This document shows, in pieces, positions 1 to 8,690 of a stretch of DNA of 64,000 nucleotides; the stretch's first letter is position 1; each line of letters starts with the position of its first letter. The notes under the pieces were generated by a model, which made no database searches, was not told the DNA's origin, and worked only from the letters and a program-made list of their open reading frames with translations. The stretch spans positions 87,320,958 through 87,384,957 of the forward strand of contig CP136069.1 of the NCBI GenBank assembly GCA_032622095.1, written 5' to 3'. The stretch is from Siphonodentalium dalli. Its lineage: Eukaryota; Mollusca; Scaphopoda; Gadilida; Siphonodentaliidae. The translations under genes were made by a program, and so were the position numbers.

Positions 1-443
1 AATCGTCGGCCCAGCCCCTTTTGCGTTACCTGCGCACCATTCGTTGGGCGGCTGCTAAATGTGGGGGATCTGCCTGGCAGGTGTACGATACCCAATTTCG
101 GTTGAAGTGGGATGGTAATACAGCTACTCCTTGGGAGACCATCGACCCTAACATTTGGCTGCTGGTCATGACGCCCCAGGTTCGGCAACCTCCGCAGCCG
201 ACTCCGCCTCCGGTTCGTGCCTCCGGGCGTGCGGACAATTTTCCCACGCGTCCGGGCCGTCCCAGTCCCGTCTGTTTTGAATTCAACGCCGGCCGCTGCT
301 CCTGGCCAAACTGTCGTTTTCGACACATCTGCAACATCTGCTCAGAGCCTCATGCCGCAACCGCTGCCCATGGACAAGACTTTCGCCGCTCAGCCCGCGG
401 CGGTCGCCAGCAGCGTCTACCAGCTCGCCCCTTCCGCCGTTAA
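1..443 (+). CDS. Gag-like protein of the Ngaro element, C-terminal part
   Basis: This frame is open to the window edge, so the true start lies upstream; the stop is TAA at 441-443. The N-terminal part visible here (WQVYDTQFRLKWDG, then WETIDPNIWLL) matches the W..YD..FR pattern of Gag-like proteins of DIRS and Ngaro elements. Near the end is a cysteine/histidine cluster (CFEFNAGRCSWPNCRFRH, followed by CNICSEPH) that should be a CCCH plus CCHC-type zinc knuckle for nucleic-acid binding. A basic Arg-rich tail follows. The protein is expected to package the element RNA. Its end overlaps the reverse transcriptase frame, which is shifted by +1. Recognition is by motif and position only. Confidence 0.8.
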   Translation, partial: SSAQPLLRYLRTIRWAAAKCGGSAWQVYDTQFRLKWDGNTATPWETIDPNIWLLVMTPQVRQPPQPTPPPVRASGRADNFPTRPGRPSPVCFEFNAGRCSWPNCRFRHICNICSEPHAATAAHGQDFRRSARGGRQQRLPARPFRR

Positions 444-2025
444 TCTAGACTATTTGTGTTGGTGGCTTGGGAGGTACCCTCGCCACCAAGTCGCGCGGGA
501 ACTCCGGTTCGGTTTTACTCATGGTTTTCCACTCCATTATACTGGCCCGCGTATGCCAACTGACGCTCCGAACCTCAAGTCTGCTCGTGACCGTCCCGAG
601 GTCGTCCGGGAAAAGATCCTTAAGGAAGTTCGCCTTGGTCGCATTGCTGGTCCTTTCTGTGCTCGTCCAATTCCAACGCTCCGCGTGTCGCCGCTTGGAC
701 TGGTGCCTAAACATGAACCTGACTCATTCCGTCTCATCCATCACCTCTCCTATCCGGCAGGCCAGTCGCTCAATGATCATATTCCGCGCGAATTCACTAC
801 TGTCACATATACCAGTTTTGACGCTGCTGTTGCCACCATCCAGTCCCTTGGGGCCGGGACTTTGCTCGCGCGCGGGGATTTGGAGGCTGCTTATCGTAAT
901 CTTCGCATCTACCCGGGCGATTTCGATCAACTTGGTTTTAAACTGGACGACATGTATTATTTCGACAAATGCTTACCTTTCGGCTGCAGCGTGTCGTGCG
1001 CAACTTTTGAAAAATTCTCGACATTTTTGGAATGGGTTGTTAAGCAGCGGTCCGGCAACCCACACATCTTGCACTACTGCGATGACTTCCTGTTCTGTGG
1101 TCCGCCAGCCACGTCCCAGGCCTCAGACAGTCTTGACATGTTTCATCGCGTTTGCTCTGATCTTGGCGTACCTATTGCTCATGAAAAAACGGTCTCGCCC
1201 ACATCGAAGCTCTGCTACCTTGGTCTCGAACTCGATACGTTGGCTAACGCGGTGCGTCTCCCTGCTGAGAAGCTCACAGCCATTCAGTCCAAAATCTCTA
1301 TGGCTTTGCGCTGCCGTAAAATCTCGGTCCGTGAACTACAGTCGCTCATTGGCTCATTACAATTTGCGTGTAAGGCGATTCGTCCGGGCCGCCCATTTTG
1401 TCGTCGCCTGATTGATGCCCTGCAGGGATTTTCTAAGCCGCATCACAAAATCCGAATTAATTCTGGCATGCGTGCCGATTTGGCCACGTGGTTACAGTTC
1501 TTCACGTCATTCAATGGGATCTACCTTTTCCCTTCTGCGACCTGGCTCCATGATACCGACATCAATTTCCACACAGACGCTTGTGGTGGTCAGTCCGGCG
1601 GCTTTGGCGCTTATTTCAACGGCCTTTGGGCTTTTGGCAAGTGGCCCCTTCCTTGGCATGCTTTGGGCCTGACCCGCAATATGGGTGTCCTCGAGATGTT
1701 CCCGGTCTTAGTGGCCATCAGCGTCTGGGGGCGTCGCCTCCGGAATCATCGCCTCCATTTACACTGTGATAACATTACCGTGGTCCGCGCCATCAACGAC
1801 CAAACTTCCAAATGCAAGCCGCTCATGGCCCTGTTGCGCCAGCTGGTCCTGCTGCTCCTGTCTCACAACATCTCCTTGCGTGCTTCATGGATCGCGTCTC
1901 GTGATAATGCTCTCGCTGACAGCCTCTCTCGTTTCCAGATGAAACGTTTCCGTCGACTGGCGCCGTCCGCCGCCCGAACGCCAACACCATTTCCCAGGTG
2001 CCTGTGGACCTGCGTCGACATGTAA
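217..2025 (+). CDS. Reverse transcriptase / RNase H of the Ngaro element
   Basis: The intact 602-residue frame copies the element RNA into DNA. RT motif A is ARGDLEAAYR (Asp221), the substrate-binding block is LPFGCSVSCATFEKF (253-267), and the catalytic box is HYCDD (Asp289, Asp290). The RNase H domain follows at about 445-570, with HTDACGG (Asp454), LEMFPVL (Glu493), HCDN (Asp518) and NALAD (Asp568), so all four acidic residues are present. The first Met at 217 is only the longest choice. Family-like sequence starts near 436, exactly where Gag stops, and the first 70 residues are the Gag region read in another frame. Real expression may use the Met at 352 or 370, a +1 frameshift, or re-initiation after the Gag stop. 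The 3' end overlaps the recombinase frame by 28 bases. Confidence 0.92.
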   Translation: MPPGVRTIFPRVRAVPVPSVLNSTPAAAPGQTVVFDTSATSAQSLMPQPLPMDKTFAAQPAAVASSVYQLAPSAVNLDYLCWWLGRYPRHQVARELRFGFTHGFPLHYTGPRMPTDAPNLKSARDRPEVVREKILKEVRLGRIAGPFCARPIPTLRVSPLGLVPKHEPDSFRLIHHLSYPAGQSLNDHIPREFTTVTYTSFDAAVATIQSLGAGTLLARGDLEAAYRNLRIYPGDFDQLGFKLDDMYYFDKCLPFGCSVSCATFEKFSTFLEWVVKQRSGNPHILHYCDDFLFCGPPATSQASDSLDMFHRVCSDLGVPIAHEKTVSPTSKLCYLGLELDTLANAVRLPAEKLTAIQSKISMALRCRKISVRELQSLIGSLQFACKAIRPGRPFCRRLIDALQGFSKPHHKIRINSGMRADLATWLQFFTSFNGIYLFPSATWLHDTDINFHTDACGGQSGGFGAYFNGLWAFGKWPLPWHALGLTRNMGVLEMFPVLVAISVWGRRLRNHRLHLHCDNITVVRAINDQTSKCKPLMALLRQLVLLLLSHNISLRASWIASRDNALADSLSRFQMKRFRRLAPSAARTPTPFPRCLWTCVDM

Positions 2026-2899
2026 CGCTGCTTTTGACTTCCTCCCGGGCGCCAAAAACTCACCGCACGTATCGCACCGCCATACGGGCTTATCTCGATT
2101 TCGCACACCAGCATCGCTTGGCCGTTTCCTGGAACACGCTATCGTCGGGTTTATCGCGGGGCTTCATCGCTCCCAGCATTCTGCTTCAACCATTTCCACC
2201 TACCTGGCTGCCATCGGTCGGCAGCATCGACTCCGGGGCATGCGAGATCCCACTTCGACTTACCTCATTCGCCAACTATTGACCGGGGTCCGTCGCTTGA
2301 CGCCTTCATCATCTCGTCCTGCTCCAGTGACAATACCTTTGCTGCGCACCTTGCTCCGCGTGCTTCCTCGCATATGCTCGTCGCCACATGAGGTCGCTTT
2401 GTTTACGTCTGCCTTTACGATGGCCTTTTTTGGACTGTTCCGCGTGGGGGAACTGGCCGCTGTGTCCAAGGCCGACTTTGGACATGCTATATTTCTTCGC
2501 GATGTCTCGTTGTGCGGCTCCGCCATTGACGTTTGGCTCCGGCATTCTAAAACGAACCAATGTGGTCCTCCCGCTCATATTCGCATTCCGTGCCTGCCGA
2601 CTGATCCACATATCTGCCCGCTGCGCGCGGCCACCACATTTCTTGCCATTCGCGGCTCCCGGTCGGGACTGTTCCTTTCTCACCAGGCTCAGACCCCGCT
2701 CACAGTCGCGCAGTTTCGGGCCGTGCTCCATCAGGCTTTGCGTACGTCCGGCTCTCGACAATATATCACGCCGCATTCATTTCGTTCGGGTGGTGCTACC
2801 TATCTGGCGGATCTGGGCACCCCTTACCATGCCATCCAACACCGGGGTCGTTGGCGGTCTGATGTTTGTCGTCGATACATCCACTCAACATCTGCTTAG
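1998..2899 (+). pseudogene. Tyrosine recombinase of the Ngaro element, interrupted by one frameshift
   Basis: The recombinase inserts the circular cDNA by site-specific strand exchange. The N-terminal core-binding part (KTHRTYRTAIRAYLDFAHQH) reads from 1998. The reading then has to change by -1 between about 2125 and 2145. After the change, SASTISTYLAAIGRQHRL and the catalytic domain follow in the frame ending at 2899. Catalytic residues are all present: Arg in FRVGEL (codon at 2441), His and Arg in HSFRSGG, Trp in HRGRW, and the nucleophile Tyr in RRYIH near the end. Because the split repeats are nearly identical, the shift is a very recent 1-base loss (or 2-base gain), a sequencing error, or a programmed -1 frameshift. 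I favour mutation or error: no clear slippery heptamer is visible there. Confidence 0.85.
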
Positions 2900-3512
2900 T
2901 CTCGTTTCAGTAGCCATTATCTGGGTCTTGGGTTCGTCCCACGTCTACTGGGCTCACCAGCGTGCTGTGCGGCGTCCTGTTGGCCAACATCTCCAGCTGT
3001 CCAGCCGCGGCGCTTCTGTTAGATGGATCGGCACTCGTGGGATGCTCTGGGGCGATTTCCACGCCACGTTCGACCGGGAGCTCGCCGCTTGTCCGCAGTC
3101 TCGGCATCCTACCCACATCATCATCCAGCTTGGTTCTAACGACATCACAGCCGGTGGGTACCGTGACTTGCGTGCCAGTGTTAAGCGGGAACTTTCTTAT
3201 GTGCAGGAAACTTTGCCTGACTGCACCCTTATTTGGTCACACGTGTTCCCGCGCCGCTATTGGCACAACGCCCATCGCCCGAGTATTGGTGCTCGCCAGC
3301 GCCGGGACTTTAACCAACGCATGTTGGGCTTCGTCTTGCATCACGGGGGTCGTGGCATCAAGCACCCAGACATTTGCGCTTCTGATAAGGGCATGTATCG
3401 TTCAGATGGGATCCATCTCTCACCCGTCGGCAACGATATCTATCTGAATAGTCTCCAGGGCGCCCTGGAGACCTTCCTGGCATCTGACACTCTGGTTTTC
3501 CCGGTGGTTTAA
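2862..3512 (+). CDS. SGNH (GDSL-like) hydrolase of the Ngaro element
   Basis: A 216-residue protein starting at the ATG at 2862, which lies inside the end of the recombinase gene in another frame (38-base overlap). Block I is VLGSSHVYW with the likely nucleophile Ser26. Block III is LGSND with Asn93. Block V is SDGIHLSPVGN with Asp182 and His185. Together these form the Ser-Asn-Asp-His set of SGNH esterases. Hydrolase frames in this position are known from some Ngaro elements, but their role in retrotransposition is not settled; a lipid or acetyl-ester target is a guess. The reading frame stays open upstream to 2388, but that part shadows the recombinase. The frame is uninterrupted in this young copy, which suggests the product is useful to the element. 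Confidence 0.85.
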   Translation: MFVVDTSTQHLLSLVSVAIIWVLGSSHVYWAHQRAVRRPVGQHLQLSSRGASVRWIGTRGMLWGDFHATFDRELAACPQSRHPTHIIIQLGSNDITAGGYRDLRASVKRELSYVQETLPDCTLIWSHVFPRRYWHNAHRPSIGARQRRDFNQRMLGFVLHHGGRGIKHPDICASDKGMYRSDGIHLSPVGNDIYLNSLQGALETFLASDTLVFPVV

Positions 3513-3745
3513 CTGTTTCATTGATGTATTTGGGCATGGAGCTCCTGGTTTGGGGGAGTGCTGCGCACTCTATGGCGGTCCTGCAGATAGTGGTAGTGGT
3601 AGTGTCGCCATAGCGTTATAACCTGTCTGGTAACTTTGATGGGTGGCTTATCAATAGTAGCTTAGTATGTTTATGACTGCGCAGTCATCTTATGCTTATT
3701 TGAGAGTGCTCTCGATCTGTAGCCTGAGTGTAATATTCCAGGCCT

Positions 3746-4148
3746 GTGCTTAGCCATAGGGAGTTGGGCTGTCCAGTGGTCTCTACTGCCATTCCTGCGT
3801 CGCACTCGTTGGGCTTCTCCCTGGTGGCCGTGTGTGCTTATTGCTTAGGGCGCCTCATAGCAATTCTTGGGCGCCGGCTCCGAATCGTACCTTAGCTCGT
3901 CGGGCCATGCTCGTGCCTGCGCTGTACAGCAGTATTTCTTCAGCGTTCTCTGCTTCGGCTTCTCGTCAGAGCGAAGGCTCTGCTTAATTGGTTTTCCATG
4001 CGTATGGGCTATCTGCAGGACAAGCTTATAATTTCATTAAAGCTGAGATCATAACCCACTCATGTGTTGTCATTTAAATATTCCATGCAGTAGTGGCAGG
4101 GCTGTCACTGGTGGGGGTAGTGTCTCTTGGATCTGAGTGATCACATAA
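3746..4148 (+). repeat. Split direct repeat B1 of the Ngaro element
   Basis: About 403 bases reappear 830 bases downstream (4576-4978) with one difference noticed, G at 3779 against A at 4609. In Ngaro elements the 3' end reads B1-A2-B2 and the 5' end is A1. The 233 bases between the hydrolase stop and this repeat (3513-3745) are non-coding. Confidence 0.9.
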
Positions 4149-4575
4149 TGCACCCAGGGCCGATAAGGTTCGGGGTGATTTATGTGGTTCTTTGATCCTG
4201 TCATCCGGCAGACATTCCGGTTTTTCGGTACGATCCGTTCCGTATCGGCCGAACTTAAAGTCCGCATTTTACATCCGCCCGGAATGCTGCCTCCTTCCGG
4301 TAACTGAGAAAGCAATTCACTTTTGAATTATACGCATCGCGCTCCCTCCCCCCCCCCCCCCTTGGAGCTCCATGCCCCGCTTTGTTCGGCGTCCCGAGTG
4401 GCACGCCATATTCATTGTTCTGTGATGCCTGTTTTGTTTTGGGCCTAGGGCCCTGTGTATTTGCATCTCGTTGCTGCTGTTTGTTTTCCCTTTCAGGTGC
4501 TGTGTCATCAGTGCCATTGATCCAGCTTTGGTGCGTCCTGCAGGGGTAACTTTGGTGTTGCCCGCCCATACCACG
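4149..4575 (+). repeat. Inferred A2 segment between the two B repeats
   Basis: These 427 bases lie between the identical B copies, where Ngaro elements carry A2. The segment contains a run of C near 4349-4361. Its partner A1 should be the 5' terminus of the element, outside this window, so the identity of A2 is inference. Confidence 0.65.
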
Positions 4576-4978
4576 GTGCTTAGCCATAGGGAGTTGGGCT
4601 GTCCAGTGATCTCTACTGCCATTCCTGCGTCGCACTCGTTGGGCTTCTCCCTGGTGGCCGTGTGTGCTTATTGCTTAGGGCGCCTCATAGCAATTCTTGG
4701 GCGCCGGCTCCGAATCGTACCTTAGCTCGTCGGGCCATGCTCGTGCCTGCGCTGTACAGCAGTATTTCTTCAGCGTTCTCTGCTTCGGCTTCTCGTCAGA
4801 GCGAAGGCTCTGCTTAATTGGTTTTCCATGCGTATGGGCTATCTGCAGGACAAGCTTATAATTTCATTAAAGCTGAGATCATAACCCACTCATGTGTTGT
4901 CATTTAAATATTCCATGCAGTAGTGGCAGGGCTGTCACTGGTGGGGGTAGTGTCTCTTGGATCTGAGTGATCACATAA
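4576..4978 (+). repeat. Split direct repeat B2, 3' terminus of the Ngaro element
   Basis: This is the second copy of B. It ends at ...gatcacataa, after which the sequence becomes AT-rich host DNA, so 4978 marks the 3' boundary of the insertion to within a base or two. Confidence 0.88.
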
Positions 4979-5756
4979 GCCTTTATAGACTAATAATATA
5001 CCCAATCTTAAATTTATCTGTATGTTATTCAAACATTTTAACATTTTGTCATCCTGGAATTGGGTTTTATAAAAATTATGTTTTTGTTGAAATTGTGGTG
5101 TGGAAGAGAATACTATCTTTAAGTCTATCTATATTAATATAAAGGTTCTGTTATATGTTATGTTATATTCAAAGTGGCATATGTAGTAGATCGACCCGCC
5201 AATTAAAGAGCGGAACGTCCAGATGTTACAAAACATCTTTGTATGAAACATCCATGATATGAAATGTTCAGCACTCCACAGAAAATGCACAACTCAAGTC
5301 AGTGTTAGGTCTTCATAAATATAACCACTATTTAAGCTTCAATGTCTTGACACCTAATATTCACACTTTAAATGTATTGTTATTATACCCCGTAATGGAA
5401 TTAATGGGGTGGATTGTATATAAGAATCAGCTTGTCATTCATAGATGCAACCTTGTCCAAGCTTCCATTTCTGCATTTTATGGTCAATATGTTTAAACTT
5501 GGAACAGCCATATACCACTATGCGAACATGTACACCTGCTATTATGAACTCGATTCAACATTTTTTAGTGGAGTTATCCCTCTTTTGCGACTTAGAAATT
5601 GTTCACAACATGCATAATTATATCCGAGCTTATATTACTTGTTTTTTTTGGAAAAAAAACCCCAGATATGTGAATAAATGTGTGGTTACCCATAATGTAG
5701 CCCACTACGGGGGTAGCCTTAGTGGCTTTGGGACAGTCTCATTCTAGTTTTATCAG
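4979..5756. other. AT-rich host DNA, probably TDP2 intron
   Basis: No gene or recognisable repeat was seen. The short open frames show no family motif. It ends in a pyrimidine-rich stretch and the acceptor tttatcag before the TDP2 exon. Confidence 0.5.
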
Positions 5757-6039
5757 TCATGTTAATTTTTTTACATGTGAATTTCCAAGTTTTTTTAATA
5801 CTAAAGTAATAGAAAAGTGTTCATCTAAGAATTTAGTCTTTGTAATGAAAGACAGTTTTCATCCACAGTGTTCAGTTAAAGGTATAAAGATGCACTTAAT
5901 GACCTCTCATCTCGAGAGCACCAAAGATCATCATGTAGAACGGAAGAAACAACTACAAACTGCTCTCCAATCCCTGCAGAACATAGACAGTGATAGAACT
6001 GGACTGCTAGGTGGTGATCTGAATCTTAGGGACAAGGAG
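5757..6039 (+). CDS. TDP2: Tyrosyl-DNA phosphodiesterase 2, penultimate coding exon
   Basis: TDP2 removes topoisomerase 2 covalently stuck to DNA 5' ends by cutting the 5'-phosphotyrosyl bond. This exon carries the family core LMTSHLEST, a helix rich in charged and Gln residues (VERKKQLQTALQSLQ), and the metal-site motif GGDLNLRDKE. That motif corresponds to GDTNLRD in vertebrate TDP2 and keeps its catalytic Asp. The upstream part (EFPSFFNTK) aligns loosely with the FPSTK segment of the family. The donor is gag|gtatga, leaving phase 0. The acceptor at 5755-5756 (tttatcag) is the best nearby but is less certain than the donor. The N-terminal exons, with the TWN and QE motifs, are not in the window. 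Confidence 0.88.
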
Positions 6040-6070
6040 GTATGATCCAATTCAAGTAAATTGTATTTAA

Positions 6071-6501
6071 CCCTTTGAGTGCCAGGGGCCGATCTCATCG
6101 GCCCTAATTTACGGTCTGTAAAATCGCCCTAAAAAATAAAATTGAATTTTGGGTATACTTAAGCATGCTATAGCGAATTTAAAAACAAACTGGATAAAAC
6201 CTTAGGGCATGTTATAACTCAAAACTATCACCAAGTATTCATAGTAATAATTTTGATGCCCATGAAAAACGTGAGATTCCCTGGCACTAAACCTACAAAA
6301 TAAGTCTGTTAAAGAATATAAGAAAAAATTATTAAAATTGTAAAAAATTGTAAAAAATAATAACAATTGATGAAAAATTGTTAGGCCAATGCATTCTCTT
6401 ATATATGCGAGGCGACCTATCATCGACTCGCATATATAAGAGAATGCATTGGCACAGGGTATATTGGTTTGATACAGAAATCGCACCTGGCACTCAAAGG
6501 G
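6071..6501 (+). mobile_element. TTAA-flanked MITE-like element (piggyBac-like ends)
   Basis: Terminal inverted repeats read ccctttgagtgccagg at the left and cctggcactcaaaggg at the right. TTAA precedes the left end and TTGA, a one-base decay, follows the right. It holds ggccgatctcatcggcc near the left end and the hairpin module ttctcttatatatgcgag with its inverse at about 6389-6453. There is no transposase; it is non-autonomous. A shorter relative is at 43220-43494. Confidence 0.75.
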
Positions 6502-6505
6502 TTGA

Positions 6506-6650
6506 TACATTGTAATTCAAGTTGAATATTTGTCACTATAACACATATTCTGATTGGTTGAGGGTTGTTAACTTTAGTTTTTAATTTACCAGCACCAGCT
6601 ACTTAGAGGGGAACCCATTTTGAAATGAGCATGGTGTCATTGACACCTTG
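6506..6650 (+). repeat. Direct repeat, first copy
   Basis: About 145 bases, including attctgattggttgag and aactttagttttt, reappear diverged at 7575-7722. The family was not recognised. Confidence 0.5.
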
Positions 6651-7574
6651 TGTAAAATAGGTCACCTAGCAGCCAGAAGTTACATAGTCGAGTGTAACCA
6701 GATAGTTGTTTCCTATAGATACTGTGGACAGGAACTAGTTTGGGCACTCTTCCGAATAATCCCATGGAACATGCCTAGGCCTGCAGATTTCATGATTGTT
6801 TTTCTTTCGCCTGGTTTGTGCTTAGGTAACCAGAAGAGTTACACAAACTGTTATAATCACTACAATTAACTGGTATTATTATCTACCATTGGGCAAGTCA
6901 TTGGACTAATCACTTTGAATGTCTCATTTTGGGACTTGATTGATAAATAATTAAGGTGAGAATTAGTGATTGCGAGACCTACAGAAAACCATGGCGCAAC
7001 CTGTTTTTCGTTTGCGGCATTTTCATTTTTGGTAACCTCCAGGTGAACTGAATGTTGTTCACCTCAAGTTTACAGTCCTACATAGCTAGAAATTTGATCA
7101 CAGAAAAAATAATATCCCACTTTTTAGCATGTAATGCCATTAAAATGTTTTTTTTATATGCCTGTTTTAAAAAAAACGGCACATATTATGTTATTGCTCT
7201 GTCTGTTCATTTGTTTGCTTTTAGTTTCCGGATAATTACTTTAGATAGTCTCAACTGAATGGATTGAAATTTGATATGTGGGTTCACTAGCACAAAATAC
7301 AGGTCAAGTTCAAATTAGAGTTCCGCCAGCCAATTTTCACTAGTTATGGCCCTTTTTGTTGGAATTTGCACTCAATTATCGTTTCGGGATGATAACTTTA
7401 GTTTAATATTCTGAACTGAGTGAAATGAAATTTGGTATGTGAGTTTACTAGCCTACAGTTCAAATTTGGGTTCCGTCTGCCATTTTTAGTTAGAGTTTAG
7501 AGTGTGGCCCTTTGTTGGAATTACCATGGGCATATTGTGCCACACCCTATATTAAATTTTTTGGTGGATTGAAT
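6651..7574. other. Intron DNA with a decayed copy of the 'gttatggccc' repeat
   Basis: Between about 7200 and 7520 are two worn copies of the module with ttatggccctttttgttgg and a 'gaatttgcactc' end. The rest of the stretch shows nothing recognisable. Confidence 0.45.
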
Positions 7575-7722
7575 TACATTGTTACATTGTAAAACACTGT
7601 TGAATATTTGTCGCTGAAACATGCATTCTGATTGGCTGAGAGCCAGTAACTTTAGTTTTTGATTCACCAGCATTGGCCACTGATTGGAGAATTTTTTTTC
7701 AATGGAGCATGCGTCATTGACA
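7575..7722 (+). repeat. Direct repeat, second copy
   Basis: It matches 6506-6650 in the same orientation, including the attctgattggctgag block. Bases 7723-8060 between it and the tandem duplication show nothing recognisable. Confidence 0.5.
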
Positions 7723-8062
7723 TATGTTATGCAAGTTGTAGTTACCTTACAATATCATAGATTATACTTGGAATTAATATTTCAGGTCCTATTGTTGAAG
7801 TTACATTCCAGTGGGGGATAGGGCTCGTGACAAGGAGCGCCAAAGAGGTGACACTTTGGCAGTCACATTGATTGTTCGTCATTTACTTCTCGAATAATAC
7901 TTCCGATTCAATATTTAAATATGGTCCGCACTCCAGGGAACACGACGTGTCTCCGCTATTTAAATGTGTTGTAAATAGATTATTTTCTTTAAAATAAGCT
8001 AAGGGCGAATCTATATTCATTTCGATACAGGTCCTTATGGACTCATTTCCTGGCTTCAAGAT

Positions 8063-8144
8063 GACTACGCGACTGTAGTGCCCAGAGAGGTGGGTATAGT
8101 TATATAACTATACCCACCCCACTGGGCACTATACCGGTGTAGTC
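8063..8144. repeat. 82-bp palindrome at the left end of the duplicated unit
   Basis: Two 41-base arms without a spacer: gactacgcgactgtagtgcc at one end, ggcactataccggtgtagtc at the other, and gttatataac at the centre. A few mismatches lie near the ends. The second copy is at 11419-11500. Confidence 0.85.
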
Positions 8145-8284
8145 AACGACAACACATGCATATTTATTATATTTCACTAAACAATTCAAACTCGTAACAT
8201 GCATATTACATCTCAACAACACAAACTGATGTAACATATGTCACAGCGCTGCCAGGAGTCATATATAAATGAGTCGACCAGAAC

Positions 8285-8690
8285 TTTTTTTATGTTTACC
8301 CATACCATAGTATGGTAAACATAGTGTCGTTGCCCGGATTGACCACTCGTCGTTCGTCCGTCTGTCTGTCCGTCCGTCTGTCTGTCCGTAGACACTTTAC
8401 GAGTAATGCAATAACTCAAACATTTTTTATCCGATCGAAACCAAATTTTGTATATTGGTTTCTCAGCCCAAAATACAGACCGAGTTCGAATTTGGGTTTG
8501 ATCCGAGATTTTGTTACAGAGTTATGGCCCTTTTTCAACTTAGAATTCATGCATTCTGCCATAACTCAAACATTTTTTATCTGATTGGAACCATGTGAGT
8601 TTCACAGCCCAAAATACAGATCGATTTCGAATATGGGTTTGATCCGATTACTTTTAAAGGAGTTATGACCCTTTTTCGAAAAAAAAATCG
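8285..8690 (+). repeat. Interspersed repeat with terminal palindrome and 'gttatggccc' modules
   Basis: It starts with a tract of T and the palindrome atgtttaccc...ggtaaacat (8292-8322). A tgtctgtccgtc microsatellite and tagacactttacg follow, then two tandem modules with ataactcaaacattttttat, ccaaaatacagac and gttatggccctttttc. Relatives lie at 11641-12027, 19513-21170, 22867-23440, 44174-45358 and, more decayed, 58320-58700 and 59830-60125. No long coding frame is present. Confidence 0.75.

Larger units (their letters stand above)
1..4978 (+). mobile_element. Ngaro-type tyrosine-recombinase retrotransposon, 5' end outside the window
   Basis: The gene order is Gag with a CCCH/CCHC-like cysteine cluster, RT plus RNase H, tyrosine recombinase, then SGNH hydrolase. 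After these comes a B1-A2-B2 arrangement of direct repeats. DIRS-order elements use a tyrosine recombinase instead of a DDE integrase. Split direct repeats, rather than inverted ends, and no methyltransferase domain point to Ngaro or a near relative. The element is visibly GC-richer than the AT-rich DNA that begins at 4979. All frames overlap, as in compact retroelements. It probably sits in an upstream intron of TDP2, since the next TDP2 exon starts at 5757 on the same strand; this is inference because the earlier TDP2 exons are outside the window. Confidence 0.9.

Noticed and set aside
467-1411. 314-residue frame overlapping the reverse transcriptase, and similar long frames at 2388-2861
   Set aside because: Shadows of the real retroelement genes in other frames; no motifs and lower-complexity composition.
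5302-5747. Short frames just upstream of the TDP2 exon as earlier TDP2 exons
   Set aside because: None contains the TWN or QE motifs or other TDP2 landmarks, and composition is that of AT-rich intron.
8213-8584. Frames with 'RPSVCLSVRLSVRR' or 'TDRQTDGQTDGR' (also at 11.6 and 19.7 kb)
   Set aside because: They come from the tgtc/gaca microsatellite at the start of a dispersed repeat.
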